A stretch of 64,000 nucleotides of DNA from Pseudonocardia sediminis (GTDB lineage: Bacteria; Actinomycetota; Actinomycetes; Mycobacteriales; Pseudonocardiaceae), in contig NZ_SHKL01000001.1 of the NCBI RefSeq assembly GCF_004217185.1, forward strand, positions 3,656,001 through 3,720,000, in the 5' to 3' direction. Under the pieces are notes generated by a model. The model saw nothing but the letters and a program-made list of their open reading frames with translations, did not search any database and was not told the DNA's origin. Position 1 is the stretch's first letter. The number at the start of each line of letters is the position of its first letter. A program made the position numbers and the translations under genes. Positions 51,554 through 60,169 of the stretch are shown piece after piece.

Positions 51554-52657
51554 ATGGGCGTGCTGACCGAACGACGGCGGGAGCGCCTGCGGGCCGTCGC
51601 CTGGGGCCGGTGGGCACTGCTGGCCCTGCTCACCGTCGCCGTGACGGTGGCGCTCGGTGCCGTCGACGTCCCGTCCCCCGCCCTGTTCGCCGGGCTGTTG
51701 GTCGCGACCGTGCTCGCGCTGCTCGGGCGGGGACCGTCCCGGGTCGCGAAGCCGGCGACGGCCGGGGCGCAGGCCGTGATCGGCGTCGTCATCGGGCTCC
51801 TGGCGCGTCCGGACACCCTCGCCACCGTCGCCGCCGACTGGCTCCCGGTCCTGCTGATCAGCCTCGGGACGCTGGTGGCGAGCATGGCCGCGGGCCTGCT
51901 GATGGGCGTGGCGCGTGGGGTCTCGCCGCTGACCGGGATGCTCGCGCTGACCGCGGGCGGGGCGTCCGGCCTGGTCGCGATCACCCGCGAGCTCGGCGGC
52001 GACGAGCGGATGGTCGCGGTCATCCAGTACCTGCGCGTCGGGCTGGTGACGGCGACGATGCCGGTCGTCGCCGCGCTCGTGTTCGGGGCCGGGCACGTCG
52101 GGTCCGGCGGGAGCGGGGACGCCGGGACGGGCACCGCGCCCTGGTACATCGGGCTCGGCGTCACGGTCGTGTGCTGCGCGGTCGGGATCCCGCTGGCGCG
52201 CCTGAGCCGGGTGCCGGCCGGGTCGCTGCTCGGCCCGATGGTGATCGCGCTGGCGCTGAGCCTGGCCGGGCTCTCGTTCGACGCCTCGGTGCCGTCCCTG
52301 CTGGTCGACGTGGCGTACGCGGTGATCGGCTGGCAGGCCGGTCTGCGGTTCACCCGCGAGGCGCTCGGCACCGTCGTCCGGGTGCTGCCGCTGGCCACCG
52401 GGCTGATCTTCGGCGTGGTCGCGCTGTGCGCCGGGCTGGGCCTGCTGCTGTCCTGGGCGACCGGGATGACCCTGCTGGAGGGCTACCTCGCCACCACCCC
52501 GGGCGGGGTCTACGCGGTCCTGGCGACGGCGATCTCCTCCGGCGTCGACGTGACGTCGGTGGTCGCGGTGCAGGTCCTGCGCGTGATCCTGATGCTGATG
52601 GTCGCGCCCTATCTGGCCCGCCTGGTCGGCCGCCGGTTCGGTTCCGCGACGGGCTGA
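51554..52657 (+). CDS. AbrB family (PF05145-type) membrane protein
   Basis: 367-residue polytopic membrane protein of the family named AbrB/ammonia monooxygenase in databases but lacking any DNA-binding or monooxygenase features. Two halves show similar repeats: ALFAGLLVATVLALLGRG with QAVIGVVIGLLARP, and GSLLGPMVIALALSLAG with AYAVIGWQAGLRFTREAL, giving about ten helices. Also ALTAGGASGLVAITRELGGDE and ATTPGGVYAVLATA, the typical TPGG..A and G-A-S motifs. Role unknown, probably a transporter. ATG 51554 with TACGCT 6 nt upstream, so probably leaderless. Confidence 0.87.
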   Translation: MGVLTERRRERLRAVAWGRWALLALLTVAVTVALGAVDVPSPALFAGLLVATVLALLGRGPSRVAKPATAGAQAVIGVVIGLLARPDTLATVAADWLPVLLISLGTLVASMAAGLLMGVARGVSPLTGMLALTAGGASGLVAITRELGGDERMVAVIQYLRVGLVTATMPVVAALVFGAGHVGSGGSGDAGTGTAPWYIGLGVTVVCCAVGIPLARLSRVPAGSLLGPMVIALALSLAGLSFDASVPSLLVDVAYAVIGWQAGLRFTREALGTVVRVLPLATGLIFGVVALCAGLGLLLSWATGMTLLEGYLATTPGGVYAVLATAISSGVDVTSVVAVQVLRVILMLMVAPYLARLVGRRFGSATG

Positions 52658-52738
52658 CGGTCCTGACGACGTTCACAGCTGCAAACGACTTGGTCTCGGA
52701 CCCGGCTGGGTTCCCCGCCACGCTGTCAGCCTCGACAG

Positions 52739-54334
52739 GTGCGTACCGAGTCCGGGATATCGGTCAGGGCCCAGCGGCGCGGATGGACCGTGCTCGGCGG
52801 GGTGGTGGCTCTCGCCGTCCTGCTGTCGTCGATCCGCGGAGGGCCGTTGAGCCCCCGGCCGTGGGAGAAGGACCTGGGGAACCCCGACGCCGCCGGGACC
52901 CCGGCCCAGTTCCGGCCGGACCGCGGCATCGAGCCGATGACCGTCACACTGCGGCAGATGGACGCCTGCGCCCTGCTGGCCAGGGCGATGGGCGACGCTG
53001 TAGGTCCGGTCCGGGGTGACCTGGTAGCGACGGCGCCGCACACCTGCGCGACCTCGGCCGGACGCATCTGGACGGAGGTATCGGTCGGTGCCCTGATCAC
53101 CGACGGCGAGAAGTGGCGCGCTCGCCCGGTCGTAGCCGGTGGCGTCCGGGCCTACCTACAGGCGGAGGACCCGGACGGCCGGTACATGCCCGCAGGCTGC
53201 GATGCGTTCGTGCCGGTCACGTTCCGGATGGGGCTGCGTCTCGTGGTGAGCTCTCCTCCCGGCAGCGATCCGTGCTCGACGGTGACCCGGCTGGTCGAGA
53301 AGGCCGTCCCACACCTGCGCGACGGGTCGGATCTGACCATCAGGATCGGGTCCCGGGCTCCGCTGGGGGCCGGCGACGCCTGCATGCTGCTCGCTGCAGT
53401 CGTGCCGGAGGCGCCCACCCGATGGCCCGGCACGGAGCCGAGGATGGGTCACCGGACGTCGACGGTCGACGGTTGTACGGCGCTGGTCGCCCCCGAGCAC
53501 GAGATCGCGCTGGCGGCCGAGTACGACGACCTTCCCGGAGGGGCCGGTGTTCACGCATCGGACAGTGGCTGCATCGTCACGGTGCCCCTTCCCCAGCCGG
53601 ACGAGCACAGTGATCCGGGTGTCGAGGTGACCGGGCGGTCCCAGATCACACTGACCGATACCGCTCCCGACTGCGCAACTGCCCGCCGCGCGGGAGACCG
53701 CCTCCCGTCGGCCTTGTCCACCGTGCCCAACCCGGATCCGGCAGCCCGGCCGGTCCGGCTGTTCGCACCGGACGAACCCGACGTCGACCCTGTCGGTGCA
53801 TGCGCCGACGCGCCCGTGCCGGAGTGCCGGATTCCACGACAGGTCACTCTCCCCGGCCAACCCCGCAACATCCTGGCCGCGTCCCACGCCAACACCGCGT
53901 ACACGTGTGCGCTGGCGCAGCATGCGGTACACCGCTGGTTCGGCCCACAGATGCAACCCGCGATCTACGGGGACTTCTGTCATTTCGTCGACGCATCGCA
54001 CGAGGTCGATGTCATGGTCTCGGCAACGGACAGATACCGGCTCGGACCGGACTCGGAACCGGCTCCACGCCCGACCGGCCGCTCCGGCCCGATCGACGGG
54101 CACGAGGTGCACTACACCGAGAGCGGGATCAGCGGCTATGGGCAGGACCACGAGTGGACGGTGGCCGCCGGGACCGGGCCCACAGGATCGGGCGTGATCA
54201 CTGTCGACGTCATCCTGAACCCTGCTCGCGGTGTCGACCCCGGCCTCGGCTCGCATCCCCCGGTGAACCGGTCCGTCCTGCCCCGGGGCGAGCAGGTCGT
54301 CACCGACATCCTGCGGGAGCACTTCGCGGAGTGA
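52739..54334 (+). CDS. Uncharacterised exported, cysteine-rich repeat protein
   Basis: 531 residues, no firm family. An N-terminal membrane segment GWTVLGGVVALAVLLSSI (about 15-32) acts as anchor or uncleaved signal; the rest is extracytoplasmic. Three modules are visible: each opens with a D-x-C-x-LL-like helix (DACALL at 75, GDACMLL at 212, YTCALA at 388), and the first two close with DPCSTVTRLVEKAVPHL (177) and PDCATARRAGDRLPSAL (310). Conserved Cys pairs within modules suggest disulfides. The opening motif recalls DUF3558-type actinobacterial lipoproteins, but there is no lipobox. Codon use is less GC-biased than neighbours (more A/T third positions), which may mean horizontal gain. GTG 52739. 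A 40-bp palindrome starts 9 bp after the stop. Confidence 0.7.
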   Translation: MRTESGISVRAQRRGWTVLGGVVALAVLLSSIRGGPLSPRPWEKDLGNPDAAGTPAQFRPDRGIEPMTVTLRQMDACALLARAMGDAVGPVRGDLVATAPHTCATSAGRIWTEVSVGALITDGEKWRARPVVAGGVRAYLQAEDPDGRYMPAGCDAFVPVTFRMGLRLVVSSPPGSDPCSTVTRLVEKAVPHLRDGSDLTIRIGSRAPLGAGDACMLLAAVVPEAPTRWPGTEPRMGHRTSTVDGCTALVAPEHEIALAAEYDDLPGGAGVHASDSGCIVTVPLPQPDEHSDPGVEVTGRSQITLTDTAPDCATARRAGDRLPSALSTVPNPDPAARPVRLFAPDEPDVDPVGACADAPVPECRIPRQVTLPGQPRNILAASHANTAYTCALAQHAVHRWFGPQMQPAIYGDFCHFVDASHEVDVMVSATDRYRLGPDSEPAPRPTGRSGPIDGHEVHYTESGISGYGQDHEWTVAAGTGPTGSGVITVDVILNPARGVDPGLGSHPPVNRSVLPRGEQVVTDILREHFAE

Positions 54335-54343
54335 GAACCGGTC

Positions 54344-54383
54344 GTGCGCGGATATCGCTGCCGGGGCGACTATTTCCGCGCAC
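54344..54383. repeat. 40-bp dispersed palindrome, copy 4
   Basis: Left arm GTGCGCGGATATC intact, right arm degraded to CTATTTCCGCGCAC. It lies between convergent genes, 9 bp after the stop at 54334, and the minus-strand gene's TAG stop (54372-54370) and its last four codons fall inside it. Confidence 0.82.
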
Positions 54384-55269
54384 GGGCGCCGAAGGCGCGC
54401 ACCCGCCCGGGTGGGGGTTCCGGGACGGCGTCGGGGTGCAGGGCCCAGGCGATGGCCTCGATGCCGTCGACGAGGCGGGGTCCGGTCCGGACGACGAACG
54501 ACGCCGAGTCCAGCGCGACCACCGGTACCCCGGGCGGGAGACGGTCGCGGACCGCCTCGGCCTGGGCGATGGCGTCGTCGAGGCCGAAGCCGCAGGGCGC
54601 GACGAGGACGACGTCGACCGGGCCGGGCATGTCGGACCACTCGAACCCGACGCTGCGCCCGCCCGGGATCGCCCCGACCGCCTCTCCCCCGGCCCGCGAC
54701 ACCAGCTCGGGCACCCAGTGCCCGGGAAGGAACGGCGGGTCGGTCCACTCCAGGGCCAGCACCCGCGGCACCGGGCGTCCGGCGACGGCCGCGGCGATGG
54801 CGTCGAGGCGGGCGTGCAGCCCGGCCAGGAGGGCGTCGGCGGCCGGGGCCGCGCCCGCGGCGTCGGCGACCTCGGCGATCACCGAGAACACCTCGTCGAG
54901 CGTGTGCGGGTCGAGCGAGAGCACCCGGGCGTCCGTGCCGATCGCCGTCTGGGCCTCGTCCACGGTGGCCTGGGGCAGCGCACAGACCCGGCAGAGGTCC
55001 TGGGTGAGGATCAGGTCGGGGTCGGCCCTCGCGAGGGTCTCGCTGTCGAGGGAGTACATCGGCAGGCCCCGGGCGGCACGGTCGCGGACGACGGCGTCGA
55101 TCTCGGCCGGCGTCATGCCGTGCGGCAGCGCGGTGTCCACCACGACCGGGCAGCGGTCGCGGATCCCGGCCGGGTGGTCGCACTCGAACGTGACGGCGAC
55201 CAGCCGGTCGTCCAGGCCGAGTGCGCCGACGATCTCGGTGGCCGCGGGCAGCAACGACGCGATCCGCAT
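54370..55269 (-). CDS. BtuF-like metal/cobalamin-binding protein
   Basis: 299 residues of the helical-backbone metal receptor fold (class III periplasmic binding protein, BtuF/FepB type). N-terminus MRIASLLPAATEIVGALGLDDRL and the VTFECDHP segment, DLILTQDLCRVCALP and the GHWVPELVSRAGGEAVG turn are typical of the cobalamin-binding-like subgroup. There is no signal peptide or lipobox, so it should be cytoplasmic or leaderless and not a classical ABC receptor; no BtuCD genes are adjacent. The last residues FGARARK and the stop are encoded within palindrome copy 4. ATG 55269 starts the conserved strand. Ligand uncertain. Confidence 0.83.
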   Translation of the reverse strand: MRIASLLPAATEIVGALGLDDRLVAVTFECDHPAGIRDRCPVVVDTALPHGMTPAEIDAVVRDRAARGLPMYSLDSETLARADPDLILTQDLCRVCALPQATVDEAQTAIGTDARVLSLDPHTLDEVFSVIAEVADAAGAAPAADALLAGLHARLDAIAAAVAGRPVPRVLALEWTDPPFLPGHWVPELVSRAGGEAVGAIPGGRSVGFEWSDMPGPVDVVLVAPCGFGLDDAIAQAEAVRDRLPPGVPVVALDSASFVVRTGPRLVDGIEAIAWALHPDAVPEPPPGRVRAFGARARK

Positions 55270-55430
55270 GCATGGAGGCTATCGCCGTGGGTAACCCGCC
55301 GCGACGAGATCAGCCGGGTGGCGGTGCTGCGGCGCAGCCCATGCGGCAAGGTGGTCGGCGCGGCCGGGAGTCCGCCGCTGCTCCTGCAGGTGGAGCGGCG
55401 GGACGCCGCGCCGCCGGGGAGGAGACATCG

Positions 55431-57080
55431 ATGTCCGTGCACGAACGCGCCGGAACGCGAGCCAGGCCCGAGGACCTGGTCGACGTCCCGGAGCTGCTCG
55501 CCGCCTACGCCGACCGGCACCCGGACCCGGGGGTCGCCGAGCAGCGGGTCGCGTTCGGGACCTCCGGACACCGCGGGTCGGCGTTGAGCAGCACCTTCAA
55601 CGACGACCACATCGCCGCGACCAGCCAGGCGATCTGCGAGTACCGCGAGGCGCAGGGAACCGACGGCCCGCTCTACCTGGGCCGTGACTCGCACGCGCTG
55701 TCCGAGCCCGCCTGGCGCACCGCGACCGAGGTGTTCGCCGCGAACGGCGTCCAGGTCCTCGTCGACTCCCGGGACGGGTTCACCCCGACCCCGGCCGTCT
55801 CGCACGCCATCCTCGTCACCAACGCCGGGCGGACCTCCCGGCTGGCCGACGGCGTCGTCGTCACCCCCTCGCACAACCCTCCCGCCGACGGCGGCTTCAA
55901 GTACAACCCGCCGGACGGCGGCCCGGCCGGCACGGACGCGACGTCCTGGATCGCGGACCGCGCCAACGAACTGCTGGAGGCGGAGCTGCACGGGGTGCGG
56001 CGGCGGTCGTTCGAGGCGGTCAGCGCCGACGTCGGGCGCTACGACTTCCTCGACGCCTACGTCTCCGAGCTCGGCCAGGTCCTGGACATGGACGCGATCC
56101 GCGACGCCGGCGTCACGATCGGCGCGGACCCGCTCGGCGGGGCGTCGGTCGCGTACTGGGGCGAGATCGCCGACCGGTACGGGCTCGACCTGACCGTCGT
56201 CAACCCGGACACCGACCCCGCGTTCGGCTTCATGACGCTGGACTGGGACGGCAAGATCCGGATGGACTGCTCGTCGCCGTACGCGATGGCTTCCCTGGTG
56301 TCGCGCATGTCCGAGGGCGCGCCGTTCCGGATCGCCACCGGCAACGACGCTGACGCCGACCGGCACGGCATCGTCACCGCCGACGGCGGCCTGATGAACC
56401 CGAACCACTACCTCGCCGTCGCCATCGGCTACCTCTACGCGAACCGCCCGGGCTGGCCCGGTGGCGCTGCGATCGGCAAGACCGCGGTCAGCTCGTCGAT
56501 GATCGACCGGGTGGCCGAGGACCTGGGCCGCAAGCTCATCGAGGTCCCGGTCGGGTTCAAGTGGTTCGTGCCGGGCCTGCGGTCGGGGGAGATCGCGTTC
56601 GGCGGCGAGGAGAGCGCCGGGGCGTCGTTCCTGCGCCACGACGGCACGCCGTGGTCCACCGACAAGGACGGCCTGATCCTGGCCCTGCTCGCTTCGGAGA
56701 TCACCGCGGTGACCGGGAAGACCCCGACCGAGCACTACGCCGAGCTGACCGGCCGTTTCGGCGCCCCGGCCTACGCCCGGATCGACGTCGCCTGCTCGCG
56801 GGAGGACAAGGCGCGCCTGGGCAAGCTCGACGCCGATGCGGTCACCGCGACCGAGCTGGCCGGGGAGAAGATCACCGACCGGCTGACCCGCGCCCCGGGC
56901 AACGACGCCGCGATCGGCGGTCTCAAGGTCGTCACCGACAACGGCTGGTTCGCCGCGCGCCCGTCGGGCACCGAGGACGTCTACAAGGTCTACGCCGAGA
57001 GCTTCGTCGGGCCCGAGCACCTCGCCCGCATCCAGGACGAGGCCCGCGACGTCGTGGCCGCCGCACTCAAGTCGGGCTGA
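55431..57080 (+). CDS. pgm: Phosphoglucomutase (alpha-D-glucose phosphate-specific)
   Basis: 549-residue alpha-D-phosphohexomutase interconverting glucose 1- and 6-phosphate. Signature motifs in order are the N-terminal FGTSGHRG, the phosphoserine loop [12 protein letters not shown], the Mg-binding [10 protein letters not shown], the sugar-binding FGGEESAG and the phosphate-binding [11 protein letters not shown]. Full family length. ATG 55431 follows GGGGAGGAG; an open frame extends upstream past the divergent BtuF-like start but without family similarity. Followed 21 bp later by polyphosphate glucokinase, forming a two-gene unit that turns glucose into glucose 6-phosphate then glucose 1-phosphate for glycogen, trehalose and cell-wall precursors. 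Confidence 0.95.
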   Translation: MSVHERAGTRARPEDLVDVPELLAAYADRHPDPGVAEQRVAFGTSGHRGSALSSTFNDDHIAATSQAICEYREAQGTDGPLYLGRDSHALSEPAWRTATEVFAANGVQVLVDSRDGFTPTPAVSHAILVTNAGRTSRLADGVVVTPSHNPPADGGFKYNPPDGGPAGTDATSWIADRANELLEAELHGVRRRSFEAVSADVGRYDFLDAYVSELGQVLDMDAIRDAGVTIGADPLGGASVAYWGEIADRYGLDLTVVNPDTDPAFGFMTLDWDGKIRMDCSSPYAMASLVSRMSEGAPFRIATGNDADADRHGIVTADGGLMNPNHYLAVAIGYLYANRPGWPGGAAIGKTAVSSSMIDRVAEDLGRKLIEVPVGFKWFVPGLRSGEIAFGGEESAGASFLRHDGTPWSTDKDGLILALLASEITAVTGKTPTEHYAELTGRFGAPAYARIDVACSREDKARLGKLDADAVTATELAGEKITDRLTRAPGNDAAIGGLKVVTDNGWFAARPSGTEDVYKVYAESFVGPEHLARIQDEARDVVAAALKSG

Positions 57081-57101
57081 CACAGCGAGAGAGGCACGCA
57101 C

Positions 57102-57848
57102 GTGACGAAGAAGCACCTCGGGTTCGGCATCGACATCGGCGGGTCCGGCATCAAGGGCGCGCCGGTCGACCTGCACAAGGGCAAGCTCGCCGACGAGCGG
57201 CTGCGGGTCGAGACGCCCAAGCCGTCGACGCCGGACGCGGTGGCGAAGGTGGTCGGCGAGATCCTCGACCACTTCGGCTGGACCGACGAGTTCGGCTGCA
57301 CGTTCCCGGCCGTCGTCCAGCACGGGACGACCCGGACCGCGGCGAACGTCGACTCGTCCTGGATCGGCGCCGATGCCCGCGGCATCCTCAAGTCCGCCAC
57401 CGGCCGCAAGGCGCTGATCGTCAACGACGCGGACGCGGCCGGCGTGGCCGAGGTCGAGTTCGGTGCCGCCGCCGGCAACAAGGGCGTCGTGCTCGTCACG
57501 ACGCTCGGCACCGGGATCGGGTCCGCGCTGATCGCGCACGGCAAGCTCGTCCCCAACACCGAGCTGGGCCACATCCAGGTCGACGGCCATGACGCCGAGA
57601 CGAAGGCCGCCGACTCCGCCCGCGAGCGGGAAGAGCTGTCCTGGGAGGACTGGGGCGGGCGCCTGACCCGCTACTTCCAGGCGGTGGAGAACCTGATCTG
57701 GCCGGACCTGATCGTCGTCGGGGGCGGGGTCAGCAAGAAGTTCGACCGCTGGGCGCCCTACGTCGAGACCCGCACGAAGATCGTCCCGGCGCACCTGCTG
57801 AACGAGGCCGGCATCATCGGCGCCGCCCTCCTGGCCCACGAGGACTGA
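57102..57848 (+). CDS. ppgK: Polyphosphate glucokinase (ROK family)
   Basis: 248-residue PPGK phosphorylating glucose with inorganic polyphosphate (and usually ATP). Motifs: phosphate-1 loop [40 protein letters not shown] with the catalytic Asp, [13 protein letters not shown], and [11 protein letters not shown] (ROK E-x-GH); [10 protein letters not shown] is typical of actinobacterial PPGK. Length fits the family exactly. GTG 57102 with AGAGAGG upstream. Partner of pgm. A 40-bp palindrome starts 8 bp after the stop. Confidence 0.95.
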   Translation: MTKKHLGFGIDIGGSGIKGAPVDLHKGKLADERLRVETPKPSTPDAVAKVVGEILDHFGWTDEFGCTFPAVVQHGTTRTAANVDSSWIGADARGILKSATGRKALIVNDADAAGVAEVEFGAAAGNKGVVLVTTLGTGIGSALIAHGKLVPNTELGHIQVDGHDAETKAADSAREREELSWEDWGGRLTRYFQAVENLIWPDLIVVGGGVSKKFDRWAPYVETRTKIVPAHLLNEAGIIGAALLAHED

Positions 57849-57856
57849 CACCACCC

Positions 57857-57896
57857 GTGCGCGGATATCGCTGCCAGGGCGACGATATCCGCGCAC
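57857..57896. repeat. 40-bp dispersed palindrome, copy 5
   Basis: Both outer arms (GTGCGCGGATATC, GATATCCGCGCAC) are intact, with mismatches only in the centre. It lies between the convergent stops of ppgK (57848) and the YhgE-like gene (57912). Confidence 0.88.
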
Positions 57897-57911
57897 GACC
57901 GGAGACAGGGG

Positions 57912-59360
57912 TCAGCGCAGGGCGGCGCCGGCGCTCGCCGGGACCGCGGCGTGCCGCGCCCCGTCGGAGGCGGTGCCCAGCCGGAAGCTGCGGTGCGCGA
58001 CCGGCCCGGAGAGCTGCAGGCGTTCGGAGACCGGCGTGTGCCCCGGTGCGGAGACCAGCACCGTCACCCAGCCCTCGGCCTGGCCGCGGGCGGCGAAACG
58101 GCCGTCCTCGGAGGTGGTGGCGACGTCGATCTGGGCGCCGGTGCCGTCGACGACGGTCACCCGGGCCCGGGCCACCGGGTGTCCGGCCGGGTCGGCGACC
58201 CGGCCGATCAGGGTCGGGACGGGGTGGGTGAGCAGTCGCGCGTCGGCCAGCGAGTACTGGTGTGCGCCACCGACCGAGGCCTCGTCCGCGACGGCTTCGC
58301 GGACCCGTCGGTCGAGCTCGTCCTCGTCGCGAACCTCGATGTCCTCGTCCGCGGAGGTCTCGCCCTCCGTGGAGGACCGGCGCTCCTTCCACACCCCCAG
58401 CGCGACGAGCGCCGCACCGAACGCCCACCAGGCGAGCAGGCCCAGGATCGGCACCGTCACCGCGGAGCCGCCGAAGTAGAGGATGCTGCGCGCCGCGTCG
58501 ATCGCCTGGCCCAGCGGCATGACGTGGTGCAGCCACTGGAACATCGACGGCACCATCTCCTTCGGGATGGCACCACCGCTGGACGGGATCGAGAGCAGCA
58601 CGAACAGGCCCATCGCCACACCGGGCAGCGCGCGCCTGACGAACGGGGCGAGACCGAACGTCGTCCAGGCGACGGCCTGGGAGAGCAGGAAGCCGACGAC
58701 CACCACGGCCGGGTGGTTCGGGATCGCGTCGATCGCGATGCCGAAGATCCAGCAGATCAGGGTGGCCGCGGCGCCGAACCCGACGAACGCCCAGAGCTTC
58801 GTACGACGGGACAGGGTCAGCGCCTGCATCATCATCATGACGGCGATGTAGCCGGAGATGTTCCAGGCCATCGCGATGTAGAACAGGGCGGTGCCGAAAC
58901 CGTCGCCGGGTGCGGTCGGGGCCAGGTCGACGACGGTCAGCGGGGCACCGGAGCCGGAGCTCAGCGGCGCGAAGATGCCCTGCAGCACCTGGGTGAGCTG
59001 CATGCCGTCGGCCTTGGCGATGAACAGCGTGTGCGATGCCGGGTCGTAGCCGGCGACGGCGTCCCGGTCGAAGATCGCGTCCCGGATCGCGCCGGCGTCA
59101 CCGACCGCGGAGACCTCGAAGCCGTCGGGCACCGCCCGCGCCAGCTCGGCCCCGACCTGCTGGGCCGCCGAGCTGCCGACGACCGTCACCGGGATCCCGT
59201 TCGGAGCCGGAGCGTGGAAGGGCAGCAGGTAGAACAGCATGAAGCCGAGCACGAAGAACGTCGGGAACCACAACGACAGCGCCAGCTCCTTGGCCGTGCG
59301 CACCCGCGGCGAGTCCTCCTTCTCACCGGTGCCCGTGTCCGCCGTCTCCTGGTCCACCAC
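57912..59360 (-). CDS. YhgE/Pip-like membrane protein with C-terminal regulatory-like Ig domain
   Basis: 482 residues. After a short charged N-terminus one helix (ELALSLWFPTFFVLGFMLFYLLPF, here listed in parts) leads to about 110 extracytoplasmic residues (VTVVGSSAAQQVGAEL, DAVAGYDPASHTLFIAKADG), then five membrane helices as in ABC-2/YhgE proteins (FYIAMAWNISGYIAVMM, GIAIDAIPNHPAVVVVGFLL). The last about 70 residues (LIGRVADPAGHPVARARVTVVDG, then TSEDGRFAARG) form a carboxypeptidase-regulatory-like beta-sandwich on the inside by the helix count, an uncommon addition. GTG at 59360 or 59357 follows GGAGGAGAG. Divergent from a TetR gene with a dyad between, suggesting repression of this probable export protein. 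Confidence 0.8.
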   Translation of the reverse strand: MVDQETADTGTGEKEDSPRVRTAKELALSLWFPTFFVLGFMLFYLLPFHAPAPNGIPVTVVGSSAAQQVGAELARAVPDGFEVSAVGDAGAIRDAIFDRDAVAGYDPASHTLFIAKADGMQLTQVLQGIFAPLSSGSGAPLTVVDLAPTAPGDGFGTALFYIAMAWNISGYIAVMMMMQALTLSRRTKLWAFVGFGAAATLICWIFGIAIDAIPNHPAVVVVGFLLSQAVAWTTFGLAPFVRRALPGVAMGLFVLLSIPSSGGAIPKEMVPSMFQWLHHVMPLGQAIDAARSILYFGGSAVTVPILGLLAWWAFGAALVALGVWKERRSSTEGETSADEDIEVRDEDELDRRVREAVADEASVGGAHQYSLADARLLTHPVPTLIGRVADPAGHPVARARVTVVDGTGAQIDVATTSEDGRFAARGQAEGWVTVLVSAPGHTPVSERLQLSGPVAHRSFRLGTASDGARHAAVPASAGAALR

Positions 59361-59440
59361 GTCTCTCCTCCACCTCACGCCCACGCCTGACGGGCGGACC
59401 GGATGCGGCCCGCCGGGATCGTTGGCTGTGCTCACGACTT

Positions 59441-59473
59441 TAGCGCTAGGATGCACCCCCTGCAAAATTGCAG
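59441..59473. promoter_or_regulatory. Divergent operator region of the TetR gene
   Basis: Contains the palindrome TAGCGCTA (59441-59448) and the dyad CTGCAA-AA-TTGCAG (59460-59473), in an AT-richer patch between the YhgE-like and TetR genes. TATGGT at 59493-59498 is a possible -10 for the TetR gene with TTGCAG as -35 at 19 bp. The TetR protein is the likely binder; inferred from position. Confidence 0.55.
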
Positions 59474-59532
59474 ACCGGGCAGTGAATGTCCGTATGGTGA
59501 CCAGCGGTCGAACAGTGCGGGAGGTGCGAGGC

Positions 59533-60141
59533 GTGCCGGAACAGACCGTGCACCCGGGGCTGCGTGCGAGGAAGAAGGCTCGCACCCGGCGGGCACTGCG
59601 CACGGCCGCGCTGGCCCGCGCCCGCGCCCAGGGCCCGGACGGATTCACGCTGCAGGAGGTGTGCGACGACGCGGAGGTCTCCGCCCGCACGTTCTTCAAT
59701 TACTACCCCAGCAAGGAGGCCGTGCTCTTCGACTGGGACGAGGACATGGTCGCCGACCTGTCCGCCGCGGTGCGCGACCGGCCGGCCGGGGAGGACCCGG
59801 CGACGGCGGTCTTCACCGTCGTCGAGGGTCTGGTCGCGGCGCTGACCACGAGCCCGCTGTGGCACGAGCAGATCGCGCTGCTGCGCGCCTACCCGCAGCT
59901 CGGGCCGCGGATGGCGACGGTCGAGTGGACGGTCGAGGACACGCTGGTCCGGGCCGTCGCCGAGCGTGCCGGCCGCCCGGTCGACGACCTCGAGTCGCGC
60001 ACGGCCGCGGCGGTGGCGATGGCCGCGTTGCGGGTCACGATCACGACCTGGCTGGCCGACCCGTCCGAGCGCGAGGCCCGCACGCTGTTCCGTCAGGTGC
60101 TCGACCACACGCGGGCGTTGTTCTCCCCCGGCACCGGCTGA
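59533..60141 (+). CDS. TetR/AcrR family transcriptional regulator
   Basis: 202-residue regulator. The HTH lies at about residues 12-58: RARKKARTRRALRTAALARA, then TLQEVCDDAEVSARTFFNYYPSKEAVLF, the classic TetR recognition helix and FNYYPSKE turn. The C-terminal ligand domain contains WHEQIALLRAYPQLG and a typical last helix ARTLFRQVLDHTRALF. GTG 59533 is preferred; an in-frame ATG at 59494 would add 13 residues but overlaps the probable -10. Divergent from the YhgE-like gene, with operator-like dyads in the gap, so it likely represses that gene and itself. Inducer unknown. Confidence 0.9.
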   Translation: MPEQTVHPGLRARKKARTRRALRTAALARARAQGPDGFTLQEVCDDAEVSARTFFNYYPSKEAVLFDWDEDMVADLSAAVRDRPAGEDPATAVFTVVEGLVAALTTSPLWHEQIALLRAYPQLGPRMATVEWTVEDTLVRAVAERAGRPVDDLESRTAAAVAMAALRVTITTWLADPSEREARTLFRQVLDHTRALFSPGTG

Positions 60142-60169
60142 GCTGCCCGGCCCGGCCCGGTTCGGCGCG

